30,976 nucleotides of DNA from the NCBI GenBank assembly GCA_002347985.1, contig DDYM01000027.1, positions 1-30,976 of the forward strand, given 5' to 3'. This stretch comes from Bacteroidetes bacterium UBA2234 (GTDB lineage: Bacteria > Bacteroidota > Bacteroidia > NS11-12g > UBA955). The translations under genes were made by a program, and so were the position numbers. The stretch's first letter is position 1. Every line of letters begins with the position of its first letter. Below are positions 1 to 7,509 of the stretch, in pieces. The notes under the pieces were generated by a model. It was not told where the DNA came from, made no database searches, and saw only the letters and a program-made list of their open reading frames with translations.

Positions 1-79
1 CCTTGCTTTATGGGTAGGAGAAATAATACATTCTTTTGTTAAGAATTGATAAAGTGCTTTGAATCTTCGATTTATAATT

Positions 80-87
80 TATTTTCG
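80..87 (+). promoter_or_regulatory. Possible promoter -7 box for the DUF898-M48 unit
   Basis: TATTTTCG at 80-87 matches seven of eight positions of the Bacteroidota -7 consensus (TAnnTTTG, six fixed bases). A TTTG at 58-61 lies 18 bases upstream, where the -33 element is expected. The first gene starts at 177, which would leave a leader of roughly 85 bases. The rest of 1-176 shows no gene or clear structure. One mismatch makes this a tentative call. Confidence 0.35.
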
Positions 88-176
88 TGATTCATGCGGT
101 CGAAAATGGGTTCATTTTTTACCAAGTGAGGGTAATGCTTAGCGCCCAAAATGGAGGCAAATTTTAAGAAAATAAT

Positions 177-1148
177 ATGGAAACATCAATTACTGAAAGC
201 TTAAAGCAAAAACAAACGTATCGATTAGAATTTTTCGGCCAGGGTTCAGATTACTTCGGAATTATGATTGTCAATTGGCTCTTGACACTCTTTACCTTCG
301 GATTTTATTACCCATGGGCAAGGGCGAAACGATTGAAATACGTTTATGGACAAACCGCCTTAAACGATGAAAGATTTCATTTTTCTGGCACTGGAAAGGA
401 AATGTTCCGTGGATTTATCAAAGTCATATTATTTTATGTTGCCGTGTTGTTCATCTATGGAATTATCATCAGTGTTTTGCAAACGCCAATATTTGGTATA
501 CTCTTTTTATACCTCGCGATGTTTGCCCTATTGCCCTTTGCGATTCATGGTTCATTGAAATATCGACTGAGCAGAACCTCTTATCGGGGAATTCGATTTG
601 GTTATCGCGGAGATCGCAAGGAGCTTACTCAGAATTTCCTGAAGTGGGTATTTTTTACAATCATCACATTCGGCATCTACGGTGCATGGTTGCTTATGAA
701 TATCCGTCGTTACACCCAGTCAAATATTCGTTATGGCGAAGTTGAATTTTCATATGACGGCAATGGGGGTGATTGGTTTTGGCTCAATTTGAAGGGCTAT
801 TTCCTCACAATTTTTACGCTTGGTATTTATGCATTTTGGTGGCAGAGAAACATTTTTGCTTACTTCATAGACCATATGGCTATGGCTAAAGGGGATCAGA
901 AAATCCAATGTCGGTCTTTAGCAACCGCCGGTGGGTTTTTTGAACTTTTGGTGGTGAATTTCTTGCTCACCATTTTTACTTTGGGCTTTGGAAAGGCTTG
1001 GGCGGATATGCGTACTCAAAGATTCCTTTGCGATAATATCGTTATGGAAGGCGACATCAACATTGATGAAATTCATCAAACGGAAGAAGAATATACCAAT
1101 GCCTTTGGTGAAGATGCGGTTGATTTCTTCGAAATTGATCTTGCCTAA
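177..1148 (+). CDS. DUF898 (YjgN-like) multi-pass inner membrane protein
   Basis: This 323-residue protein of unknown function belongs to the DUF898/YjgN family. It is built from repeats: a hydrophobic stretch, a T-x-G turn, an aromatic-W cluster and a basic R-x-x-R/K-type tail recur at about residues 33-70, 156-192, 207-245 and 261-295. A weaker partial copy lies near 118-145, and an extra hydrophobic pair spans about 80-123. The last 30 residues are acidic (DEIH, EEEY, GEDAVDFFE). No catalytic residues are evident, so a structural, channel or transport-like role is only a guess. The M48 protease gene begins two bases after the stop, so the two are almost certainly co-transcribed. DUF898 beside an M48 peptidase is, as I recall, a pairing seen in other bacteria. 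Confidence 0.85.
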   Translation: METSITESLKQKQTYRLEFFGQGSDYFGIMIVNWLLTLFTFGFYYPWARAKRLKYVYGQTALNDERFHFSGTGKEMFRGFIKVILFYVAVLFIYGIIISVLQTPIFGILFLYLAMFALLPFAIHGSLKYRLSRTSYRGIRFGYRGDRKELTQNFLKWVFFTIITFGIYGAWLLMNIRRYTQSNIRYGEVEFSYDGNGGDWFWLNLKGYFLTIFTLGIYAFWWQRNIFAYFIDHMAMAKGDQKIQCRSLATAGGFFELLVVNFLLTIFTLGFGKAWADMRTQRFLCDNIVMEGDINIDEIHQTEEEYTNAFGEDAVDFFEIDLA

Positions 1149-1150
1149 GA

Positions 1151-2218
1151 ATGTTGAATTCTTTCGAAGCCAAATATTTCGACGGAAAGTCGTCCTTGCC
1201 TCAACAAATTAAGGTTGCTTTTCAAAACGATATCCTTGGTTTGCAGTTGCAAATTAGTCGTGATGAAAAAATCAACTGGTCATTGACAGATTTGAGATTT
1301 GAACGGTTTGGGAATCTGGTTGAAATACGCAATCAGAATTACGCCGATGCAATTCTCAAAGTTGAAAATGCAGCGTTTGCAGAAGAGTTTTATTCTGCGA
1401 TGAAAAGGGAAAGGCGGGTTGATATTCATACTCGCTTAATGGGCCTTGGTTTGCTCAAAATCTCAGGAATCGCTCTGGGTTTATTGGGCTTGATTGTAGG
1501 TGCCTATTTTTACATTCTTCCACCCATTGCCGAAAAATCAGCGGCTTTGTTGCCCGAGAGTTTTGATGATAAAATCGGCAATGTATTCATTGAAAATTAT
1601 TTGGAAAAGGTGGAGGTTGACACAGCAAGGTCAATGCAATTAGAAGAATTCGCTTCACAGTTGAAATTGAAAAATCGCAAGTCCTTGCGATTTACTGTAG
1701 TGAAATCTGAAGAAATTAACGCATTTGCGCTTCCCAACGGACATATTGTTGTTTTTTCTGGCATTCTGGATAACATGGAAAGTGCTGATGAACTTGCTGC
1801 TTTGTTGGGTCATGAGGTTACCCATGTAAACGCCCGACATTCCACAAAAATGCTTTGTAGAAACTTGGCGGGTTACATGTTGGTTTCGTTATTGTTCAGC
1901 GATGTGAACGGTGTAATGGCTGTATTGGCCGAGAATGCACAGCAGTTACATTCACTGTCGTATTCACGAAATTTTGAGCAAGAAGCTGATGAACAGGGAT
2001 TGAGGATTTTGGTCGATAACCATGTGGATCCCCGAGGCATGATTCAGCTATTTGAAAGGTTGGAAAAGGATAATGGAGTTTCCATTCCTAAAATTATCAG
2101 TACGCATCCACTCACTGAAGACAGAAAGGCCCATATGGAGGAAATGATTGGAACAATGGATTATCAAGTAGTTTCCAATCCCAAGTTGGTATCGATTTTT
2201 AAAGAATTGACAAATTAG
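1151..2218 (+). CDS. Membrane-anchored M48 family zinc metallopeptidase
   Basis: This 355-residue M48 (HtpX/Oma1/BepA-type) metalloprotease has its zinc site HEVTH at residues 221-225. The downstream ExxxD element is at 276-280 (EQEAD), whose first Glu is the expected third ligand. The conserved S-T-H-P segment near 317-320 is also present. Residues 1-95 form a soluble N-terminal domain without a signal peptide. One transmembrane helix covers about 97-124, and the protease domain follows. Family members degrade misfolded membrane or envelope proteins; the substrate here is unknown. The gene follows the DUF898 gene by two bases, suggesting a joint role. It converges on the TonB receptor gene with a 33-base gap. 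Confidence 0.9.
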   Translation: MLNSFEAKYFDGKSSLPQQIKVAFQNDILGLQLQISRDEKINWSLTDLRFERFGNLVEIRNQNYADAILKVENAAFAEEFYSAMKRERRVDIHTRLMGLGLLKISGIALGLLGLIVGAYFYILPPIAEKSAALLPESFDDKIGNVFIENYLEKVEVDTARSMQLEEFASQLKLKNRKSLRFTVVKSEEINAFALPNGHIVVFSGILDNMESADELAALLGHEVTHVNARHSTKMLCRNLAGYMLVSLLFSDVNGVMAVLAENAQQLHSLSYSRNFEQEADEQGLRILVDNHVDPRGMIQLFERLEKDNGVSIPKIISTHPLTEDRKAHMEEMIGTMDYQVVSNPKLVSIFKELTN

Positions 2219-2251
2219 GACGTTCGTCGTTTTTGCGACAAATATTTATTT

Positions 2252-4879
2252 TTAATCCTTCGTAAATCGCCATGTAAGGCCAACCAAGAAGTTGCGTGGG
2301 GCCTGAGGAAATACAAATACTTCCTGTGTGATGTCTCTTGAACCGTACATATAGCCCCAGGTATAGCCATTGCTGACATATCGATTGGAGAACATATTGA
2401 TGCACTGGGCCTTGATCGCTAAGGATGTTCCGCCCTTGAACTTATGCGTGTAGTTCACAGTCATTTCACTGAATTTATACGGATTTAAACTGCGAGATAC
2501 ATCGCCCGTGTTATCCAGAAACTGACGTCCAACCCACTTACTCAACCACATTACATTCCATTTTTTGAACTGTGATTGTATTCCCAAAGCCCCTACCATA
2601 TTGGGTGAATAAGCGATGGGTGCATTCTTGTAAACGGTATCTACGGCGATTCCTGTTGCGTAGTCCTGCCATGTAACTTTGGATTCGGGTATGATGTTTT
2701 GACTTAGCGATAGGTTGCCTACCAAATGGATGAATTGACGTTCGTAATAGGCGTGGTTGGCCACAGAAATGTCCTTCTGCCACAGTACGTATTGACCTTC
2801 GAATTCCAAACCGCGACGGTAACTCAAATCTACGTTTTTGCGCAGCGGAGTTCCCACATCGTTCACCGCACCGGTTAGTACCAACTGGTCTTTGTAATGC
2901 ATGTAATACGCGTTGATGCGGATGTGGTTGTCCTGACTTTTACCGTTCAAGGTAGGTAGCGACGGGAAAGTTGAAAGGTAGGAGAGTTCTCCATTTACCA
3001 TTCGCTCTGGGCGAGGAACTGCACCGTTTGGGTTATCGGTGAAATCTGACCGCGCAGGTTCGCGATGAGCTACTCCAACGTATCCTGTGAAATGGTGGTG
3101 GGTAGCATGTTGCAACTGGAATCCAGCTTTTGGATTAAAAAACAAGAAGTTCCCCTTAAAATCAATGTTTCTCAGGTCATTGTCGGTCCCACTTCCCACA
3201 TGGTATATCTTTCTTAATTGCAGATCTGCAAATACATTTCCGCGGGTTTTGTTATAGGTTTTACCCAATGCAAATGGGTGATTGTACTTGGCAAAGACGT
3301 TTACATCGGACTTGTTTCCAATCCCACGATAATACTCACGGGGTGGGTTTTGCTCAGCAATCGGTAGTGCTAGGATTTGTGTGACTTGGCCGAAATGATG
3401 ACCATAATATTGGTTTGCACCTATGCCCAGTAAAAGATTGTCTTTTTGAAACGCGATATTTCGGTGCAGATTGATTCCGATCAGGTTGTTGCGTAGCCAT
3501 CTTCTACGAACCAAATCCGATGCCGAGAGCAATACGGTTAAATTGGTATCTCCAGCCATGCGGATGGGGGGAATGTTATACTTTGAAAAGGCATCGCCGT
3601 ATCGAAATTGCTCAAAATAGCCTGTACCAAAAGTGTGATAAAGTGTGGCCGCGATTTCCTGGGTTTGTCCATTTTTGCCTTTGTAAAACTGCGTAAGATA
3701 CAAGTGCTGATGATGTTGCTGATAATTGTCTGATTCGTTTTTATACGTGTAGTAGTTGTATGTATTGGGATTCGAATTGAAAAGATTGGCACTGTCGATT
3801 CCGTTGCGATAAGTGGCCCCGCTAAACCCAGCATTTCTCAAATAGTGATTTTGTAGTGCCGCGAGATGGGTAGAATCTGCGTTTTCGCCCATGTTATACT
3901 TTTCGACGGGCACGCCCCACCATGATTGATAGGTGTTTTCTTTTCCTCCGAAAGCCAAGAATTTGATTTGGGTGGTGTTGATGTCGAATATTTTGGATTG
4001 CTTGCTGTTGGATAGCAATTCGCTGCCTGAAGGGTTGGTGGGTTGCGTTCGCGCTTTTTTGGCCTTTTTCTCGTAGGCGATGGATGTTTGATAACCCACT
4101 AGATTTGATGTGGCACGATCCACAAAGCCATTGGATAGAATTTCGCTGAGTCGGGCGTTGATAAATAAGGTTTCTGTATTCGAGATTTTAATTGGATTAA
4201 ATGCACCTTTTAATGTTGTTTTGATGGTTCTGTAATTACCTACGCTTTGGTCGATTTGGTAGTAGGGTTGACGGCTGTTACTCTCAGTTCCAATGGCCAA
4301 GGTGGCCCCGAATGCTCCGGCTCCGTGTGTGGAGAGTCCAGCTCCTTTGGTAAGCGACAAACTGCCGATGGATGAGCTTAGGTCGGGCATGTTGACCCAA
4401 AAAGTACCTTGACTTTCGGCGTCGTTGATGGGTACGCCATTGATCGTAATGTTGGTTCGGGTGGCATCGGATCCCCTAACTCGGATCCCTGAATATCCTA
4501 CGCCATTTCCCGCATCTGATGTAGTAATTACGTTTGTAAGTGATTGGGTGAGGAAGGGAATATCACGACCCAAATTCTGCTGGTTGATGGGGTCTTTTTT
4601 TTGAATAATCATCACGCTACTCAGGTTGTTGGATAATTTACCCAAATTCACGGCATTGACCAATGCAGCTTCGATGGTTTCTACGTTGATGGCAGTATCA
4701 GTGGAGGCGGTATCGGCGGAAGAAATTACTTCTGTCTTGCTGACGTTTTTTGATGTTACATTGGAGCGATTTAACGGGCTGTTGGAATTGGCTCCGTTGC
4801 TGGTTTGTTGCGCCGAAAGGATGCTAATTGATAGGCCCAGAAGGGAAATAAACGCAGTGGCGATGAGGTTTTTTTTCAT
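2252..4879 (-). CDS. TonB-dependent receptor under TPP riboswitch control (probable thiamine transporter)
   Basis: This 875-residue outer-membrane receptor starts with a signal peptide (residues 1-23, cleavage near SAQ-Q). A Ser/Thr/Asn-rich linker of about 45 residues follows, in place of the usual carboxypeptidase-like domain. The plug covers about 85-200, with GIRVRG at 131-136 and the ITINGVPINDAESQ-type segment at 144-157. The remainder is a beta-barrel rich in alternating aromatics. It imports a ligand across the outer membrane using TonB energy. The TPP riboswitch directly upstream is the substrate evidence: thi-box-controlled TonB receptors are known in Bacteroidota and are assigned to thiamine or precursor uptake. 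No inner-membrane permease such as PnuT lies next to it here. The gene appears to be monocistronic. Confidence 0.92.
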   Translation of the reverse strand: MKKNLIATAFISLLGLSISILSAQQTSNGANSNSPLNRSNVTSKNVSKTEVISSADTASTDTAINVETIEAALVNAVNLGKLSNNLSSVMIIQKKDPINQQNLGRDIPFLTQSLTNVITTSDAGNGVGYSGIRVRGSDATRTNITINGVPINDAESQGTFWVNMPDLSSSIGSLSLTKGAGLSTHGAGAFGATLAIGTESNSRQPYYQIDQSVGNYRTIKTTLKGAFNPIKISNTETLFINARLSEILSNGFVDRATSNLVGYQTSIAYEKKAKKARTQPTNPSGSELLSNSKQSKIFDINTTQIKFLAFGGKENTYQSWWGVPVEKYNMGENADSTHLAALQNHYLRNAGFSGATYRNGIDSANLFNSNPNTYNYYTYKNESDNYQQHHQHLYLTQFYKGKNGQTQEIAATLYHTFGTGYFEQFRYGDAFSKYNIPPIRMAGDTNLTVLLSASDLVRRRWLRNNLIGINLHRNIAFQKDNLLLGIGANQYYGHHFGQVTQILALPIAEQNPPREYYRGIGNKSDVNVFAKYNHPFALGKTYNKTRGNVFADLQLRKIYHVGSGTDNDLRNIDFKGNFLFFNPKAGFQLQHATHHHFTGYVGVAHREPARSDFTDNPNGAVPRPERMVNGELSYLSTFPSLPTLNGKSQDNHIRINAYYMHYKDQLVLTGAVNDVGTPLRKNVDLSYRRGLEFEGQYVLWQKDISVANHAYYERQFIHLVGNLSLSQNIIPESKVTWQDYATGIAVDTVYKNAPIAYSPNMVGALGIQSQFKKWNVMWLSKWVGRQFLDNTGDVSRSLNPYKFSEMTVNYTHKFKGGTSLAIKAQCINMFSNRYVSNGYTWGYMYGSRDITQEVFVFPQAPRNFLVGLTWRFTKD

Positions 4880-4900
4880 GGATGAATTGTTTTTTCATCC
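4880..4900 (-). promoter_or_regulatory. Hairpin touching the start codon: candidate TPP riboswitch expression platform
   Basis: On the minus strand GGATGAA and TTCATCC form a perfect seven-base stem with a seven-base A-rich loop. The 3' arm ends on the base immediately before the ATG of the TonB receptor. There is no U-run, so it is not an intrinsic terminator. Its position suggests it could block ribosome access when the upstream aptamer is ligand-bound. That mechanism is inferred. Confidence 0.55.
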
Positions 4901-4924
4901 GGAGCACAGCCTAAGTGGCGGTGA

Positions 4925-5000
4925 CATTTCCTTGCGCAGGCATTATCCTGATCAAGTTGGCGGGTATAATCTCAGCGCTCCTTTAGAGGCACCCCGAATG
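4925..5000 (-). ncRNA. TPP riboswitch (THI element)
   Basis: Reading the minus strand, the conserved THI-box parts occur in order and at normal spacing. CGGGGTGCC lies at 4996-4988 and GCTGAGA at 4976-4970, followed by ACCCGCC. Then comes TTGATCAGGATAATGCC at 4955-4939, and GCGCAAGGAAATG closes the element at 4937-4925. The terminal CATT (5000-4997) pairs with AATG (4928-4925) as stem P1. The element binds thiamine pyrophosphate and normally represses the downstream gene, here the TonB receptor beginning 45 bases later. A -7 promoter box just upstream places the transcript start almost exactly at the aptamer's 5' edge. Confidence 0.95.
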
Positions 5001-5006
5001 ATGAGG

Positions 5007-5014
5007 CAAAGATA
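5007..5014 (-). promoter_or_regulatory. Promoter -7 box for the riboswitch-TonB receptor transcript
   Basis: TATCTTTG on the minus strand is a perfect match to TAnnTTTG. Transcription would start around 5003, a few bases before the TPP aptamer. No good TTTG is visible at the -33 position. The positional fit to the riboswitch is the main support. Confidence 0.6.
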
Positions 5015-5026
5015 GGGTTTGGTTTG

Positions 5027-5034
5027 TATTTTTG
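5027..5034 (+). promoter_or_regulatory. Promoter -7 box for the M1 peptidase gene
   Basis: TATTTTTG is a perfect TAnnTTTG match on the plus strand. It ends six bases before the ATG at 5041, so the message would be almost leaderless if that ATG is used. If the in-frame ATG at 5083 is used, the leader would be about 45 bases. The box is back to back with the minus-strand box at 5007-5014. No clear -33 TTTG is present. Confidence 0.5.
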
Positions 5035-5040
5035 TTGATC

Positions 5041-7509
5041 ATGGAAAATTTGCATGGATTTGTAACGGCGAAGGCGAGAAGAATGACTCAGCTTTTGGCT
5101 GTTGTGCGGAGTTTGATAGTTGGTTTGTTTTTGTTGGGATTGGGCATCAACAATGCAAGGGCTTGCGGGGTTAGCTCTCCCTACTTTGGTGAAGGCGCTC
5201 ACCCTTTGCAAGGACACAGTTATGCGAATGATGGTGAGTTTTTAATTAAGCATATCGATATGCATTTGTCGGTCAATTTTGAGGATAAAACGATAGAGGG
5301 TTGGGTGGAATATGAGTTGGTTCATGTTTATCTGCGCGACAATCGAAAGCCAGCTTCCGTGCCGCCTTATCATATCAATCCCAACAGCGGGAATCATATT
5401 TTGTTGTTGGATCACCGCGATATCGATGTGTTGGGGGTATATGGGGGAGGAGCCTACGATAAAAAAACGGGTAGTGTGAAGTCCAGTGCCAAAAGGCTTA
5501 CGTATTCAGTGGGTGTGGGAACTGCAGATACGTTGTTATTTGGAAAACCGTTGGAAATAGAGGTGCCAAGGTCACAAATGAAGATTGTGATTCATTACAG
5601 GACCCGGCCTTCGGCCGGGGCCCTTCAGTGGCTATCGCCCTCTCAAACCTATGATAAAACCCATCCATTTTTATTCAGTCAAAGTCAAGCCATACTCGCT
5701 CGAACGTGGATTCCGTTGCAAGACAAACCCAGCGTGAGATTTACTTATTCAGCCGAAGTGAGGGTGGTTTGCGCCGCCGAAGGCGGCGCAAAGGTCGACG
5801 CAAATGGCCATAGAATGCGCGGGGAAGACTGCATCGGTGTGGAAGATCCATATATCAATCCCGCCGATTTCAACGTGGTGATGAGTGCCATAAAACTGGG
5901 TAATCCCGAGGGTGATTTGGAAAAATCTCAGTCCGCCGGTCCTCGCTGCTGGCCTACCGGGTTTTCGTTGGGAAAGGAATCCACAAACAAAGTCCATCGC
6001 TTCGAACAGAAAAAACCCATCCCCAGCTATCTCATGGCCATCGCCGTAGGCTCGTTTGGATACAAATCACTCGGAAAAACAACGGGCGTATATGCCGAAC
6101 ACAAACTCCTCGAAAAAGCCATCTGGGAGTTCGCCGACCTACAAAAAATGGTGGACGCAGCCAGTGAAATGTTTGGCCAATACGCTTGGGGCAATTATAA
6201 TGTCCTCGTGCTTCCGCCCAGTTTTCCATTCGGTGGCATGGAGAACCCCGTGGTTACGTTTGCCACCCCCACTATTATCGCTGGTGATCGCAGTTTGGTG
6301 AGTTTACTCGCCCATGAACTCGCCCATAGCTGGAGCGGAAACCTCGTCACCAATCGTACTTGGGACGATTTTTGGCTCAACGAGGGCTTTACCGTTTACG
6401 TAGAATCTCGAATCATGGAAAAACTCTACGGGAAAGATTATGCCGATATGCTGCGGGTTTTGGGCAAGGGTGAATTGGATAAAACCCTAACATGGATGCT
6501 CAAAGATGCTCCGGCGGATAGCCATCTTCGACTTCATTTGGGCGATCGCGATCCCGACGAGGGCCTCACTGATATCGCCTATGAGAAAGGTCGTTTCTTC
6601 CTGATGATGTTTGAGCAATTGTATGGCCGAAAATCCTTTGATATTTTCTTAAACGGATATTTCAAGAAACACGCTTTTGGCACAGTAACCACAAATGATT
6701 TTATCGCTGATATCAAAAAATTTCATCGAGATTTCCTTGACGAGTATTTGGATGATGCCAAATTAACGCCCTCTAATTGGTGTGGTTACATGGAGAATAC
6801 GGACCGCAAACCCATTACCGTGGATGAGTTATGGAGTTGGGACAGTTTGGAAAGGTATATGATGACTTGGATTGATGGTCCTGGTTTACCGCCTGTGGGT
6901 CGGGGGGGATTTCCCTATCTCAGAAGCGAAGAGTTTCAGCGTGTGGAACAGTTGGTGTATTCCCTAGATTTTGCCCAATGGATGAATGTGCAGGGCAATG
7001 GGGATCCGATGGAAATGTCAGAAAATGGTAACTCTGAGGTGCAAAAATATCGACAGCTAGCGCGTTGGACTACCGTGGTTGAATCGATCGATACAACGGG
7101 TTTTACCACCCACCATTGGCTGCATTTTTTGCGGCAATTGCAAAAGATTCGATTGTCTCAGGAGGAAATGGAGGCCTTGGATACCCGTTTTGGTTTCACA
7201 TATACTGAAAATGCCGAAATTGCTTGTGATTGGTTTGTATTGGCTATACAATGTGATTATAAACCGGCTTACCAATCGATGCACGATTTTTTATTGAAGG
7301 TTGGACGACGAAAGTTTTTGATGCCCATTTACGAGGCCTTGTTGGCCCAGCACACGAGTCTAAATGGGGCCTGGGTTGAAGATTTTGCCCGGGGCAAGGA
7401 GATGGCCACAGAGATATTTTTGCAGGCGGAGCCGGGGTATCACTCGGTGGCAGCGCGCAGCATTCGTGAGTTGTTAGGCTTGCCGTTATCAGGTGGGTCG
7501 GGTAGATGA
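5041..7509 (+). CDS. Secreted M1 family aminopeptidase, leukotriene A4 hydrolase-like
   Basis: This zinc aminopeptidase of about 822 residues is closest in motif pattern to leukotriene A4 hydrolase. It has the substrate-binding GGMENP at about 398-403, the HELAH zinc site at 425-429 with the third ligand Glu 18 residues on at 448, and a GPGLPP element opening the LTA4H-type C-terminal domain. The N-terminus has a KARR basic patch, a hydrophobic core and a possible cleavage site at ARA-C, so export is likely. ATG 5041 was chosen over the TTG at 5032; ATG 5083 is a real alternative that also leaves a signal peptide. The protein is longer than LTA4H (about 610 residues), with insertions near 240-315 and 560-610. 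It carries unusual cysteines and a GC-rich perfect palindrome at 5768-5792. The next gene overlaps by four bases. Confidence 0.92.
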   Translation: MENLHGFVTAKARRMTQLLAVVRSLIVGLFLLGLGINNARACGVSSPYFGEGAHPLQGHSYANDGEFLIKHIDMHLSVNFEDKTIEGWVEYELVHVYLRDNRKPASVPPYHINPNSGNHILLLDHRDIDVLGVYGGGAYDKKTGSVKSSAKRLTYSVGVGTADTLLFGKPLEIEVPRSQMKIVIHYRTRPSAGALQWLSPSQTYDKTHPFLFSQSQAILARTWIPLQDKPSVRFTYSAEVRVVCAAEGGAKVDANGHRMRGEDCIGVEDPYINPADFNVVMSAIKLGNPEGDLEKSQSAGPRCWPTGFSLGKESTNKVHRFEQKKPIPSYLMAIAVGSFGYKSLGKTTGVYAEHKLLEKAIWEFADLQKMVDAASEMFGQYAWGNYNVLVLPPSFPFGGMENPVVTFATPTIIAGDRSLVSLLAHELAHSWSGNLVTNRTWDDFWLNEGFTVYVESRIMEKLYGKDYADMLRVLGKGELDKTLTWMLKDAPADSHLRLHLGDRDPDEGLTDIAYEKGRFFLMMFEQLYGRKSFDIFLNGYFKKHAFGTVTTNDFIADIKKFHRDFLDEYLDDAKLTPSNWCGYMENTDRKPITVDELWSWDSLERYMMTWIDGPGLPPVGRGGFPYLRSEEFQRVEQLVYSLDFAQWMNVQGNGDPMEMSENGNSEVQKYRQLARWTTVVESIDTTGFTTHHWLHFLRQLQKIRLSQEEMEALDTRFGFTYTENAEIACDWFVLAIQCDYKPAYQSMHDFLLKVGRRKFLMPIYEALLAQHTSLNGAWVEDFARGKEMATEIFLQAEPGYHSVAARSIRELLGLPLSGGSGR
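5603..5619. repeat. GC-rich palindrome with TTC loop inside the M1 peptidase gene
   Basis: CCCGGCC and GGCCGGG form a perfect seven-base stem around TTC. The encoded residues (around RPSAG) align with a normal stretch of M1 peptidases that precedes LQWL. Codon choice could explain it, and it need not be an inserted element. Confidence 0.5.
5768..5792. repeat. Perfect 11-base-arm palindrome with GAA loop inside the M1 peptidase gene
   Basis: TTTGCGCCGCC (5768-5778) and GGCGGCGCAAA (5782-5792) are perfect reverse complements separated by GAA. The stretch encodes V-C-A-A-E-G-G-A-K. It lies at the start of a segment that has no counterpart in LTA4H-type enzymes as I recall them. It may be a small mobile palindromic element maintained in frame, or simply a strong mRNA hairpin. 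Confidence 0.6.

Noticed and set aside
2226..2239. Hairpin between the M48 and TonB receptor stops
   Set aside because: The stem is only four bases (GTCG/CGAC). A T-rich tail follows on the plus strand, but this is too weak to call a terminator.
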